Shown: positions 50,071 to 58,860 of the stretch, one piece after another
How positions within the stretch are numbered: position 1 is the first letter of the stretch
Layout: each line of letters starts with the position of its first letter
Assembly (NCBI RefSeq): GCF_014490555.1
Contig: NZ_CP061032.1
Location: forward strand, 2,108,001 to 2,172,000
Reading direction: 5' to 3'
DNA length: 64,000 nucleotides
From: Corynebacterium lujinxingii
GTDB lineage: Bacteria > Actinomycetota > Actinomycetes > Mycobacteriales > Mycobacteriaceae
Made by a program: the position numbers and the translations under genes
Notes under the pieces: generated by a model
What the model was told of the DNA's origin: nothing
Databases searched by the model: none
The model's input: only the letters and a program-made list of their open reading frames with translations

Positions 50071-50744
50071 TGGACCTGCAAGCGCAGACCCACCCGTACA
50101 ACCCCGGCGCGCCCGCAGGCCCCGAGAGCTACCTGCTGGTGTGGGACGCCCCGAACCTGGATATGGGCCTCGGCGCGATCCTGGGCGGCCGGCCGACTGC
50201 GGCACACCGCCCGCGTTTCGACGCCATCGGCCGCTGGCTCATCGACCTAGCCGACGAGCGCACCGCCGAGCTGGGCCACGCGGTCGAGCCGGAGGCGACC
50301 GTGTTCACCAACGTCTCCGCCGCCGGCGCCGACGCGATCCGCCCGTGGGTGGAGGCGCTGCGCAACGTCGGTTTCGCGGTGTTCGCTAAGCCGAAAACCG
50401 ACGAGGATTCCGACGTCGACGGCGACATGCTCACCCACATCGAGCGCCGCCGCAGCGAAGGTGTGCTCCAGGGTGTGGTCGTCGCGTCCGCCGACGGGCA
50501 GAACTTTCAGGAGCCGCTGCTTTCGCTTGTCGACGACGGCATCCCCGTCACCGTCCTCGGCTTCCACGAACACGCGTCCTGGGCGGTGAACTCGCCGGAT
50601 GTGACCTTCGTCGACCTGGAGGACATCCCGGGCGTGTTCCAGAACCCGCTGCCGCGCGTGAACCTGGATGCGCTGCCGGAAGGCGGCGCGTGGCTGCAGC
50701 CGTTCCGTCCGCTGAAGTCGCTGCTGCGCAACACCCGGGACTAG
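50070..50744 (+). CDS. NYN-domain (PIN-like) protein
   Basis: 224-residue protein with a NYN/PIN-like nuclease fold: LLVWDAPNLDMGLGAILG at the start with the first aspartate, SDVDGDMLTHIERR in the middle and VVVASADGQNFQEPLLSLVD toward the end, giving the usual set of acidic residues. NYN proteins are predicted RNases. It is coupled to trmB (TAATG overlap), hinting at RNA metabolism, and precedes the MmpL gene by nine bases. Same order is usual in corynebacteria. Confidence 0.8.
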   Translation: MDLQAQTHPYNPGAPAGPESYLLVWDAPNLDMGLGAILGGRPTAAHRPRFDAIGRWLIDLADERTAELGHAVEPEATVFTNVSAAGADAIRPWVEALRNVGFAVFAKPKTDEDSDVDGDMLTHIERRRSEGVLQGVVVASADGQNFQEPLLSLVDDGIPVTVLGFHEHASWAVNSPDVTFVDLEDIPGVFQNPLPRVNLDALPEGGAWLQPFRPLKSLLRNTRD

Positions 50745-50753
50745 GAGGCCGAC

Positions 50754-53048
50754 GTGTTTTACAAGTGGGGCCGCTTCGCCCACCGCCACCGCAGGGTGAT
50801 CCCGGTCATCGTCGTCGCGCTGATTGTGCTCATGCAGGTGCTGTTCGGCTCGAAGCTCGCCGACAGGTTGTCGCAGGAGGGCTGGGAGGACCCGGGCGCG
50901 GATTCCACCACCGCCGCGCAGATCGAATACGACACGTTCGGCCGCGACAACTCCGGCGACGTGATCCTGCTGGTGACGGCGCCGGACGGGGTGGACAGGC
51001 CTGAGGTCGTCGACAAGATGAACCAGCAGATAAGCGGCCTGCGCGACCAGTTCCCGAACGAGATCGCGCACGTGACCAGCTACTTCGAACGCGCAACCCC
51101 GCAACTGGTCAACGACGAGCACACCAAGGCGTTTGCCGCCATCGGGCTCAAAGGCGACGGCGAGCAGACGCTGAAGGACTTCCGCACCATCCAGCCGGCC
51201 CTCGAGGCGATGGAGGTGCCGGGTGGCACGGTGCAGGTCGCCGGCGCCACGGCGGTGGCGGATGCGCTAGACACGGGCATGGCGAACGATATCGCCCGCG
51301 CGGAGAAGATCGGCCTCGTCTTCGTCGCCATCATTTTGCTGTTCGTCTTCGGCGGCGTGGTGGCCGCTGCAATGCCGTTGATCGTGGGCATCTTGTCCAT
51401 CATCGGCTCGCTGTCGCTGCTCGCGATTTTGGCGCAGTTCCAGCAGGTCAACATCTTCTCCCAGTCGATCATTACGCTGCTCGGCCTGGGTCTTGCGATC
51501 GACTACGGCCTGTTCATGGTCTCCCGCTTCCGCGAGGAACTCGACCGCGGGTTGGACACCGAGGAGGCCGTCGCGGTGACCACGAACACCGCCGGCAAGA
51601 CGGTGTTCTTCTCCGCGCTCATGGTCGGCGTCGCACTGTCCGGCCTGCTCATGTTCCCGCAGGCGTTCCTCAAATCGGTGGCCTACGGCGCGATGAGCGC
51701 GGTCGTGCTCGCCGCCGTGATTTCGGTGGCGGTGCTGCCGGCGCTGTTCGGCATGCTCGGCCCCAAGATTGACTTCCTGTCCGTGCGTCGTCGCAAAGAG
51801 CGCCGCATCGAAGAGACAATTTGGTTCAAGATCCCGAACTGGGCGATGCGCCACGCGAAACCGGTCGTCGTCGGTGTGGCGGCGCTACTGATCGCGCTGA
51901 CGGTGCCCATCGTCGGCATCGCCTTCGGCGGCATCAACGAGACCTACCTGCCGCCGAACCAGGTCACCCGCCAGGCGCAGGACGAGTTCAACGAGGAATT
52001 CCCTGCCTTCCGCACGGATCCGGTGAAACTCGTGGTCAAAGGCGCCGACAACGCGCAGCTGGGCCAGATCGTTATGCAGACCCGCGCCATCGACGGCTTC
52101 ACCCGGCCGCTGAAGCCCGACTACCCCACCGAGGGCGACGTCACCGTGCTGTCGGCGCCGCTTGCGGATCGCGACGGGGGCGCGGACGTCGTTAAGCAAC
52201 TGCGCAGCATTGAGTCGCCGGAGGGCGTGACCACGTACGTCGGCGGCACGCCCGCAATGGAGGTCGAATCCATCGAGGCGCTGCTCAACCGCCTACCGTG
52301 GATGGCCGTGTACATGGTGCTCGCAACGTTTTTGCTCATGGCGCTCGTGTTCGGCTCGCTCATCCTGCCGGCGAAGGCCGTGATCATGAACGTCCTCGGC
52401 ATCGGCGCGACGCTTGGCTTCCTCACCGCGGTGTTCGTCGACGGCCTCGGCGCCGGCGCGCTCAACTTCACGCCGGGCCCGCTGATGAGCCCGATCCTCG
52501 TGCTCATTGTCGCCATCCTCTACGGCCTGTCCACCGACTACGAGGTGTTCCTCCTGTCGCGCATGGTGGAGGAACGCCAGGACGGCGCGCGTACCGACGA
52601 CGCCATCCGCCGCGGCACCGCCCACACCGGCGGCATCATCACGGCGGCGGCCGCCATCATGATCGTCGTCGCCGCCGCGTTCGCCCTGTCGGACATCGTG
52701 ATGATGAAATACATCGCCTACGGCATGATCTTCTCGCTCGCCCTCGACGCGACGATCATCCGCCTCCTGTTCGTCCCCGGCGTGATGCACCTGTTGCGCG
52801 AGGACAACTGGTGGGCGCCGCGCTGGGTCAAACGCGCCACCCGATCCCTCGGCGAGGGCTCTGGCGTATCGACGACCCCACGCCCCGGCGAGACTCCCAT
52901 CGAGCACATGGTCGTGGATACCCGCCCGGGCCGCGCCGGTGTCACCGTGGAGGAGAACGCCTCGCTCGTGCCGTTCGCGGACCTCATGCGCGATCTGGAC
53001 CAGCGCCGGGCCTTAGAGCAGCTGAAGAAGAAGGAACTTGAACGCTAG
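50754..53048 (+). CDS. MmpL-family transporter (CmpL1-like)
   Basis: 764-residue RND transporter, 12 helices in two halves with two exported domains. The proton-relay Asp-Tyr pairs are visible in LGLGLAIDYGLFMVSRF and ILYGLSTDYEVFLLSRM. VLATFLLMALVFGSLILPAK follows the second exported loop. The first exported domain holds EEGWEDPGADSTTAAQIEYDT-like conserved sequence (shown only in part). It most likely flips trehalose monomycolate (acetylated in corynebacteria) across the membrane, as MmpL3/CmpL1. GTG start after AGGAGG. Cytoplasmic C-terminus shorter than MmpL3. Confidence 0.9.
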   Translation: MFYKWGRFAHRHRRVIPVIVVALIVLMQVLFGSKLADRLSQEGWEDPGADSTTAAQIEYDTFGRDNSGDVILLVTAPDGVDRPEVVDKMNQQISGLRDQFPNEIAHVTSYFERATPQLVNDEHTKAFAAIGLKGDGEQTLKDFRTIQPALEAMEVPGGTVQVAGATAVADALDTGMANDIARAEKIGLVFVAIILLFVFGGVVAAAMPLIVGILSIIGSLSLLAILAQFQQVNIFSQSIITLLGLGLAIDYGLFMVSRFREELDRGLDTEEAVAVTTNTAGKTVFFSALMVGVALSGLLMFPQAFLKSVAYGAMSAVVLAAVISVAVLPALFGMLGPKIDFLSVRRRKERRIEETIWFKIPNWAMRHAKPVVVGVAALLIALTVPIVGIAFGGINETYLPPNQVTRQAQDEFNEEFPAFRTDPVKLVVKGADNAQLGQIVMQTRAIDGFTRPLKPDYPTEGDVTVLSAPLADRDGGADVVKQLRSIESPEGVTTYVGGTPAMEVESIEALLNRLPWMAVYMVLATFLLMALVFGSLILPAKAVIMNVLGIGATLGFLTAVFVDGLGAGALNFTPGPLMSPILVLIVAILYGLSTDYEVFLLSRMVEERQDGARTDDAIRRGTAHTGGIITAAAAIMIVVAAAFALSDIVMMKYIAYGMIFSLALDATIIRLLFVPGVMHLLREDNWWAPRWVKRATRSLGEGSGVSTTPRPGETPIEHMVVDTRPGRAGVTVEENASLVPFADLMRDLDQRRALEQLKKKELER

Positions 53049-54024
53049 GACCTGGCTGCGCTGGCTCGCCCCGGTCGTCCTGGCCGTGGTGGTGCTGGTC
53101 GTCCTGCGCGACCAGATGCCCTTTTTCGGCGAGGCGTGGCGGGCGGTGCACGACGCCGCTCCCCTGCCGCTCGCCGGCGCGGTGGCCACAGCACTTCTTG
53201 CTCTGGTGGCGATGGCGGGCGTGATGCAGATCCTGCTTAACGTCGAAGGCCGCATCGCTGGACCGTTGGGCACCAACGCGATCGTCATCGCCTCCAACGC
53301 CTGGTCCACCACCGTGCCGGGCGGTCCAGCGCTGTCGGCGTGGCTGACATTTCGCGTGCACCGATCCTGGGGCGCGTCGACGGGCCTGTGCGGGTGGTTT
53401 TTTGTCGTTTCCGGCGCGCTGTCCACGGTGTGGCTGGTGCTCATCGGCATCGTCGCCGTGGTGCTGCTCGGCGCGGACCTGTCGGTGGCGTCGCTGCTTG
53501 CCTCCCTGGCCGCGGCCGCGCTGACCATCGCGGCCGTGTTCTGGGCGACGACGCACCCCGCCGTGCTCAAACGCTGGGTGCGGTTTCTACCCTCGCGCGT
53601 GCACGAGCGCGCCGTGGCGGTGATCGACCAAGTTGCCGCCATCCGCATCTCCGCGCCCGCGTTTACCAGCGCCGCAGCACTCTCGCTTGTCAACCGGCTG
53701 CTCGACTTGGCCACCATGGTGTTTTCCGTGTGGGCCGTGGCCGGCCAGGGCGTGACGCTTGCCGGGGTGTGCCTGGCGTTCATCATGACCAAGCTGGCCG
53801 GCTCCGCCCAGGTCACCCCCGGCGGGCTGGGGACCGTGGAGCCGGTGGCGGTGGGCATGCTCGTCGCCGCGGGGTTGCCGCTCGCAACCGCCACCGCGGC
53901 GACGGTGGTCTACCGCGCGGTGTCGTTTGTGCTCATCACCGCGATCGGGTGGGGGGTCTACGCCGCGGTGTACGCCGGGCGCGGCTTCATGGCCGGGCGC
54001 CCGGCCGCTGGCAAAGCCGTTTGA
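53038..54024 (+). CDS. UPF0104/YbhN-type flippase-like membrane protein
   Basis: 328-residue polytopic membrane protein of the lysylphosphatidylglycerol synthase transmembrane/UPF0104 family. TTG start overlapping the end of the MmpL gene. About eight helices; ALSAWLTFRVHRSWGASTGL and QVTPGGLGTVEPVAVGMLVA are the characteristic conserved blocks. Related proteins (AglD, YbhN) are linked to glycolipid or phospholipid handling. Co-transcription with MmpL suggests an accessory role in lipid export or in glycerophospholipid balance, unproven. Confidence 0.82.
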   Translation: MNARTWLRWLAPVVLAVVVLVVLRDQMPFFGEAWRAVHDAAPLPLAGAVATALLALVAMAGVMQILLNVEGRIAGPLGTNAIVIASNAWSTTVPGGPALSAWLTFRVHRSWGASTGLCGWFFVVSGALSTVWLVLIGIVAVVLLGADLSVASLLASLAAAALTIAAVFWATTHPAVLKRWVRFLPSRVHERAVAVIDQVAAIRISAPAFTSAAALSLVNRLLDLATMVFSVWAVAGQGVTLAGVCLAFIMTKLAGSAQVTPGGLGTVEPVAVGMLVAAGLPLATATAATVVYRAVSFVLITAIGWGVYAAVYAGRGFMAGRPAAGKAV

Positions 54025-54068
54025 GCTTGCGTGACGTTTTATCTTGCGCGCGGCGCGCAATTTGGGCC

Positions 54069-54074
54069 TATAGT
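54069..54074 (+). promoter_or_regulatory. -10 element of a probable leaderless promoter
   Basis: TATAGT ends eight bases before the ATG at 54083. A TTGCGC -35-like hexamer lies 19 bases upstream of it. No ribosome site is visible, so transcription probably starts at or next to the ATG. Confidence 0.6.
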
Positions 54075-54082
54075 GGCGCTAC

Positions 54083-55534
54083 ATGAGCGTTTCCAGGATG
54101 TTTTACGGACGCAGCGTGGATTTTGAACGTGTCGCGCCCATCGGCTGGCACGCGCACGAGGAGGGGGTTGCCGCACTCCTGGATAGCTTCCGGCGAGTGC
54201 CAGACGGCCAGCGGGTGCGCCTGGCGAAGAAAACGTCGAACCTTTTCCGCGCCCGCGACGCGGGAAGCGCCGGGCTCAACGTGGAGGGCCTGCGCGGCGT
54301 CATCGCCATCGACCCAGTGACGAAAACCGCCGACGTGCAGGGCATGTGCACCTACGAAGACCTAGTCGACGCGACCCTGCCGTACGGCCTCGTGCCACTC
54401 GTAGTGCCGCAGCTGAAAACCATCACGCTCGGGGGCGCCGTCTCCGGCATGGGTGTGGAGTCCACCTCCTTCCGCAACGGCCTGCCGCACGAATCCGTGC
54501 TCGAGATGGACGTGCTGGTGGGCACCGGCGACGTCGTCACCTGCTCGCGCGAGGACAACGTTGCACTTTTCCGCGCGTTCCCGAACTCGTACGGCTCACT
54601 CGGCTACGCGGTGCGCCTCACCATCGAGCTCGAGGAGGTCAAGCCATTCATCGAACTCCAGCACGTGCGTTACGACGACCTCACGGCTTTCCAGGACGCC
54701 CTGGCCGATGCCGCCGCCACCGGCGAGTGGGGCGGACGCACCCTGCACGGCCTCGACGCCGTCGCGTTCTCCCCCACCGAGCAGTACCTCGTCTGCGCCT
54801 TCCAGGCGGACGAGGCGCCGGGAACCTCCGACTACACGCGCGACGCCGTGTACTACCGCTCACTGCAGCACCCGTCGGGCGTGCACCACGACTTCCTCAC
54901 TATCCGCGATTACATCTGGCGCTGGGACACCGACTGGTTCTGGTGCTCCCGCGCCTTCGGCACCCAGAATCCCAAGGTGCGCAAGTTCTGGCCACGCGAG
55001 CTGCGTCGCAGCGCGTTCTACTGGAAGCTCGTGGGCCTAGACAAGAAGTACGACCTGGAGTACCGGTTCCTGAAGAAGCCGAAGGGCCTGCCGCGCACCG
55101 AGCGCGTCGTGCAGGACATCGAGGTGCGCGACACGCAGGTCGCCGAGTTCCTCGACTGGTTCTTCAAGGCCAGCGAAATCCAGCCGGTTTGGCTGTGTCC
55201 GATCCGGCTGCGGGACGGCGTCGATACGCTCGCTGGCGTCGGACTCGACGATGAGACGCCGTGGCCGCTCTACCCCCTCGAGCCGGCGACGACGTGGGTG
55301 AACGTCGGTTTCTGGTCCGGCGTCCCGGAGGTGGAGCCGGGGGCCTTCAACAAGGTCATCGAGCGGAAGGTCTCAGACCTCGGCGGGCACAAATCCCTGT
55401 ACTCCGAGGCGTTCTACGACCGCACCGAGTTCGAGCGCCTCTACGGCGGGGACCTTCCGGAGCGGATGAAAGCCCAGTACGACCCGGACCGGCGCTTCCC
55501 GGGCCTCTACGAAAAGACAGTGGAAAACGCGTAG
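54083..55534 (+). CDS. FAD-binding oxidoreductase, DHCR24/BfaA (TmsA)-like
   Basis: 483-residue FAD enzyme of the VAO/DHCR24 type. Flavin-binding region: GLRGVIAIDPVTKTADVQGM, then PQLKTITLGGAVSGMGVEST with SFRNGLPHESVLEMDVLVGT. With the CFA-type methyltransferase just downstream it matches the pair called BfaA/BfaB or TmsA/TmsB, in which the oxidoreductase reduces a 10-methylene to the 10-methyl fatty acid (tuberculostearic acid). The pair is the main evidence; the family also includes sterol reductases and sugar oxidases. Confidence 0.8.
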   Translation: MSVSRMFYGRSVDFERVAPIGWHAHEEGVAALLDSFRRVPDGQRVRLAKKTSNLFRARDAGSAGLNVEGLRGVIAIDPVTKTADVQGMCTYEDLVDATLPYGLVPLVVPQLKTITLGGAVSGMGVESTSFRNGLPHESVLEMDVLVGTGDVVTCSREDNVALFRAFPNSYGSLGYAVRLTIELEEVKPFIELQHVRYDDLTAFQDALADAAATGEWGGRTLHGLDAVAFSPTEQYLVCAFQADEAPGTSDYTRDAVYYRSLQHPSGVHHDFLTIRDYIWRWDTDWFWCSRAFGTQNPKVRKFWPRELRRSAFYWKLVGLDKKYDLEYRFLKKPKGLPRTERVVQDIEVRDTQVAEFLDWFFKASEIQPVWLCPIRLRDGVDTLAGVGLDDETPWPLYPLEPATTWVNVGFWSGVPEVEPGAFNKVIERKVSDLGGHKSLYSEAFYDRTEFERLYGGDLPERMKAQYDPDRRFPGLYEKTVENA

Positions 55535-55544
55535 GAGAATGACT

Positions 55545-56837
55545 ATGCAGATGACCGTGGCGGATATCGTCGACACCCTCTTCCCCGCTGGCACCCCGTT
55601 CAAGTGGGAAGCCTTCGACGGCTCATCAACGGGACCGGCGGACGCCAAGCACACCGTGAAGGTAAACAGCCCCGAGGGCCTGTCCTACATTGTCACCCAC
55701 CCCGGCGACGTCGGCCTCGCCCGCGCCTGGGTCACCGACGGCCTGGCGGTTGAAGGCGCGCACCTCGCGCACCCCTACGACGTCTTCGATGACATGCGCA
55801 CCCTCTACAACAACTACAAGCGGCCCAACCCGCGCGAGCTTGTTCGCATCGCACGCTCCCTGCGCTCCATGGGCGCACTGCAGATCCAGCCAATCCCGGA
55901 GGCGGAGCAGGCCTCCTGGCTCGAGCGCACCATCCGCCAGGGCCTCGCCCCGCACTCGAAGGAACGCGACGCTCAGGTTATTTCGTCCCACTATGACGTG
56001 GGCAACGACTTCTACGAGCTGTTCCTCGGCGACTCCATGGCCTACACCTGCGCCTACTACCCCACCCCGGACGCCACGCTCGACGAGGCGCAGGAAAACA
56101 AGTTCCGCCTCGTCTTTGAGAAGATGAACCTTAAGCCGGGTGACAAGCACCTCGACGTCGGCTGTGGCTGGGGCTCCATGGTGCGTTACGCAGCCCGCCA
56201 GGGCGTGAAGTCGCTCGGCGTCACCCTCTCGAAGGAGCAGGCCGAGTGGGCGCAGGCGAAGATCATAGAGGAGGGCCTCGAGGACCTCGCGGAGGTGCGC
56301 TTCCTGGATTACCGCGACGTCACCGAGACCGGCTTCGACGGCATCTCTTCGATCGGTCTGCTGGAACACATCGGGGTGAAGAATTTCGCCTCGTACTTTG
56401 AGTTCCTCGCCGGCAAGCTGCGCCCGGGTGGCGTGATGGTCAACCACTGCATCACTTACCCGGACAACCACAAGACGCCGCAGGGCGACTTCATCAACCG
56501 CTACATCTTCCCGGACGGCGAGCTCACCGGCTCCGGCACGATCATCTACGAGATGCAGGACCACGGTTTCGAAGTCTTCCACGAGGAGAACATCCGCTTC
56601 GACTACATGCGCACGCTGCACGACTGGTGTGAGAACCTCAAGGCCAATTGGGACGAGGCAGTCGCGCTCGTCGGCGAGAATACCGCCAAGCTGTGGGGTA
56701 TGTACATGGCGGGCTCCGAATGGGGTTTCGAGCACGACGTCGTGGAGCTGCACCAAGTCGTGGGCATCAAGCTTGCTAGCGACGGCTCCCGCGCCGGCGC
56801 ACCTGAGCGCCGGTGGTGGAACGACTCGGTGTTCTAG
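55545..56837 (+). CDS. CFA-synthase-type fatty acid methyltransferase, BfaB (TmsB)-like
   Basis: About 430-residue SAM-dependent methyltransferase acting on unsaturated phospholipid fatty acids. HYDVGNDFYELFLGDSMAYT is the CFA-synthase signature, SAM motif is HLDVGCGWGSMVRYAARQG, and GFDGISSIGLLEHIG and NRYIFPDGELTG follow. In the BfaA/BfaB pathway it would methylenate oleate at C10. Three in-frame ATGs (55539, 55545, 55551) lie after GTAGGAG; 55545 gives the best seven-base spacing. Confidence 0.85.
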   Translation: MQMTVADIVDTLFPAGTPFKWEAFDGSSTGPADAKHTVKVNSPEGLSYIVTHPGDVGLARAWVTDGLAVEGAHLAHPYDVFDDMRTLYNNYKRPNPRELVRIARSLRSMGALQIQPIPEAEQASWLERTIRQGLAPHSKERDAQVISSHYDVGNDFYELFLGDSMAYTCAYYPTPDATLDEAQENKFRLVFEKMNLKPGDKHLDVGCGWGSMVRYAARQGVKSLGVTLSKEQAEWAQAKIIEEGLEDLAEVRFLDYRDVTETGFDGISSIGLLEHIGVKNFASYFEFLAGKLRPGGVMVNHCITYPDNHKTPQGDFINRYIFPDGELTGSGTIIYEMQDHGFEVFHEENIRFDYMRTLHDWCENLKANWDEAVALVGENTAKLWGMYMAGSEWGFEHDVVELHQVVGIKLASDGSRAGAPERRWWNDSVF

Positions 56838-56846
56838 AGTGGGGGT

Positions 56847-57197
56847 ATGCGCAACACCATCTCCAAGCCCTACGCCATCGCCGCCGACTACGTCGCCATC
56901 GCCGCCTTCGCCCTCTTGGCCCGCGCCGCCCACCAGTCCGACGACATGCCGTTCAACTTCACCGGCTGGCTGTCCACCCTGTGGCCGTTTGCCCTGGGTG
57001 TGACGCTGGGGTGGCTGATCACCCGCAAGAACAACGGCGGGATCATCTGGATCGTCACCGTGGTCACCGGCCTGGTCATCTGGGGTATCCGCAACCAGGC
57101 CATCCCCCACTGGTCGTTCATCATCGTCGCCACCACCATGTCCGCGCTGCTGATGCTGGGCTGGCGCGGCGTGGCAAAGCTTGCGAAGAAGTCTTAG
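56847..57197 (+). CDS. DUF3054 family membrane protein
   Basis: 116 residues with four hydrophobic segments (IAADYVAIAAFALLARAAHQ, TLWPFALGVTLGWLIT, IIWIVTVVTGLVIWGI, FIIVATTMSALLMLGW), matching DUF3054. Nine bases after the methyltransferase; likely same transcript. It may correspond to a third gene that accompanies the 10-methyl fatty acid pair in other actinobacteria, but I cannot confirm. Its stop codon overlaps by two bases the stop of a 36-codon gene on the other strand. Confidence 0.8.
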   Translation: MRNTISKPYAIAADYVAIAAFALLARAAHQSDDMPFNFTGWLSTLWPFALGVTLGWLITRKNNGGIIWIVTVVTGLVIWGIRNQAIPHWSFIIVATTMSALLMLGWRGVAKLAKKS

Positions 57198-57304
57198 AAC
57201 GTGATGCCGAGGTTCCAGAGCGGGTCGCCGGTCTGGATGCCGTTGACGAACCAGATGATCATGCTGACAAGGTCGCCGAAGAGGTCGAGAGTCGAAGAGA
57301 GCAT
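57194..57304 (-). CDS. Tiny 36-residue protein, candidate PorA-type cell-wall channel
   Basis: MLSSTLDLFGDLVSMIIWFV is the start and NGIQTGDPLWNLGITF the end. GAAAGG lies eight bases before the ATG. The gene begins 14 bases past the accD3 stop on the same strand and ends overlapping the DUF3054 stop, so the space is filled exactly. Size, lack of a signal peptide and an amphipathic/hydrophobic helix rich in Leu, Ile and Phe resemble the 36-57 residue PorA/PorH channel proteins, some of which, as I recall, lie next to accD3 in other corynebacteria. Sequence is too short to be certain. Confidence 0.55.
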   Translation of the reverse strand: MLSSTLDLFGDLVSMIIWFVNGIQTGDPLWNLGITF

Positions 57305-57318
57305 GGGTTTTACCTTTC

Positions 57319-58860
57319 TTACAGGGGGCTGATCGTGTGCTTCTTAGGCAGGTCGAATTCCTGCTTGGAGGCTAGTTGGCGCAGGGCTCGTCGTAAAGCG
57401 AGGCGGGTCTGCGACGGTTCAATCATCTGGTCGATGTAGCCGCGCTCCGCCGCGACGTACGGCGAGGTCATTTCCTGGTCGTAGAAGTCCATGAACATCT
57501 TCTTCATGGCCTCGCGCTGCGCCGGGTCCTCGATGGCCGCGAGCTGCTTGCCCTGCAGCATCACCACGGCCGCCGCGGAGCCCATCACCGCGATCTGCGC
57601 CGTCGGCCACGCGAGGTTGATGTCGCCGTTTAGATTCTTCGAGCCCATCACCGCGTACGCGCCGCCGTAGGCCTTGCGCACGACCAGCGTGACCTTGGGC
57701 ACGGTGGCCTCCACGCCCGCGAACGCGAACTTCGCGCCGCGGTGAATCAGGCCATCGCGCTCCTGCTCCACACCAGGCAGGTATCCAGGCGTATCGACGA
57801 CATACACAATCGGAATGTTGTACGCATCGCACGTGCGGATGAAGCGGGCGCCCTTGTCGGCGGCGTCAGCGTCGATGCAGCCAGCGGCGACCATGGGGTT
57901 GTTGGCCACGAAGCCGACGGCACGGCCGTCGATACGCCCAAAGGCGCAGATGAGGTTCTCTGCGTAGCCGGATTGGACTTCGACGAGGTCTTCGTCGTCG
58001 CCGAGCTGCACGAGCAGGTCCATCATGTCGTAGCCGGCGTTGGTGTCGTCGGGCATGAAGGTGTCCAACGCGGAGTCGTCCAGGTCTTCGTCGGGCTGGG
58101 CGGCGACGACGGGCGCGGCGTCGAAGGTGGACGTCGGCAAGTGGGCCAGGAGGTCCTTGACGTAGTCGAAGGCGTCCTCCTCGGAGGCGACGACGGCCTG
58201 AATGTTGCCGGCCTGCTCCTGCACGCGCGCACCGCCCAGTTCGGCGGAAGTGATGTCCTCGCCGGTGACCTCGCGGATCACGTTCGGGCCCGTGACATAC
58301 ATTTCGGACTCCCCGTCGACCGCGACGACGAAGTCGGTGGTCACCGGCGCGTACACGGCGCCGCCGGCGGACTTACCCAGCATGATGGAGATTTGCGGCA
58401 CGCGGCCGCTCAGAGGCAGCTGGCGCTTTGCAATCTCCGAGTACATCGCCAGCGACGTCACCGCGTCCTGGATGCGCGCACCGCCGGAGTCCTGGATGCC
58501 GATCACCGGGCAGGAGATCTTGATGGCGAACTCCATGACCTCGGTGACCTTCCGCCCGAACGTTACGCCGACGGACCCGCCGTAAACGGTCTTGTCGTGG
58601 GCGTACACGGCGACCGGACGGCCGTCGATGCGCCCGTAGCCGGTGACCACGCCGTCGGAGTACACCGCGTTCGGGTCGCCCGGGGTGCGGGCCAGGGCGC
58701 CGATTTCGACGAAGGAGCCTTCGTCGAGGAGCGCGTCGATGCGCTGGCGCGGGGTAGTGCGCCCGGCGTCGTCGCGACGCTTGCGCGAGCGCTCGGAGCC
58801 CGGATCCTGCGCCTTGTCCAGGCGTTCGCGCAGGACTTGGAGTTTATCGGCGGTGGTCAT
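57319..58860 (-). CDS. accD3: Acyl-CoA carboxylase carboxyltransferase subunit AccD3 (mycolate pathway)
   Basis: 513-residue beta (carboxyltransferase) subunit that carboxylates the long acyl-CoA extender used by Pks13. Both crotonase-like halves are present: IGIQDSGGARIQDAVTSLAM with LGKSAGGAVYAPVTTDFVV, and VDTPGYLPGVEQERDGLIHR with RKAYGGAYAVMGSKNLNGDI. The equivalent in M. tuberculosis is AccD4, in C. glutamicum AccD3; biotin-carrier AccBC and AccE/AccD2 partners are not in this window. The ATG overlaps the pks13 stop. Confidence 0.93.
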   Translation of the reverse strand: MTTADKLQVLRERLDKAQDPGSERSRKRRDDAGRTTPRQRIDALLDEGSFVEIGALARTPGDPNAVYSDGVVTGYGRIDGRPVAVYAHDKTVYGGSVGVTFGRKVTEVMEFAIKISCPVIGIQDSGGARIQDAVTSLAMYSEIAKRQLPLSGRVPQISIMLGKSAGGAVYAPVTTDFVVAVDGESEMYVTGPNVIREVTGEDITSAELGGARVQEQAGNIQAVVASEEDAFDYVKDLLAHLPTSTFDAAPVVAAQPDEDLDDSALDTFMPDDTNAGYDMMDLLVQLGDDEDLVEVQSGYAENLICAFGRIDGRAVGFVANNPMVAAGCIDADAADKGARFIRTCDAYNIPIVYVVDTPGYLPGVEQERDGLIHRGAKFAFAGVEATVPKVTLVVRKAYGGAYAVMGSKNLNGDINLAWPTAQIAVMGSAAAVVMLQGKQLAAIEDPAQREAMKKMFMDFYDQEMTSPYVAAERGYIDQMIEPSQTRLALRRALRQLASKQEFDLPKKHTISPL

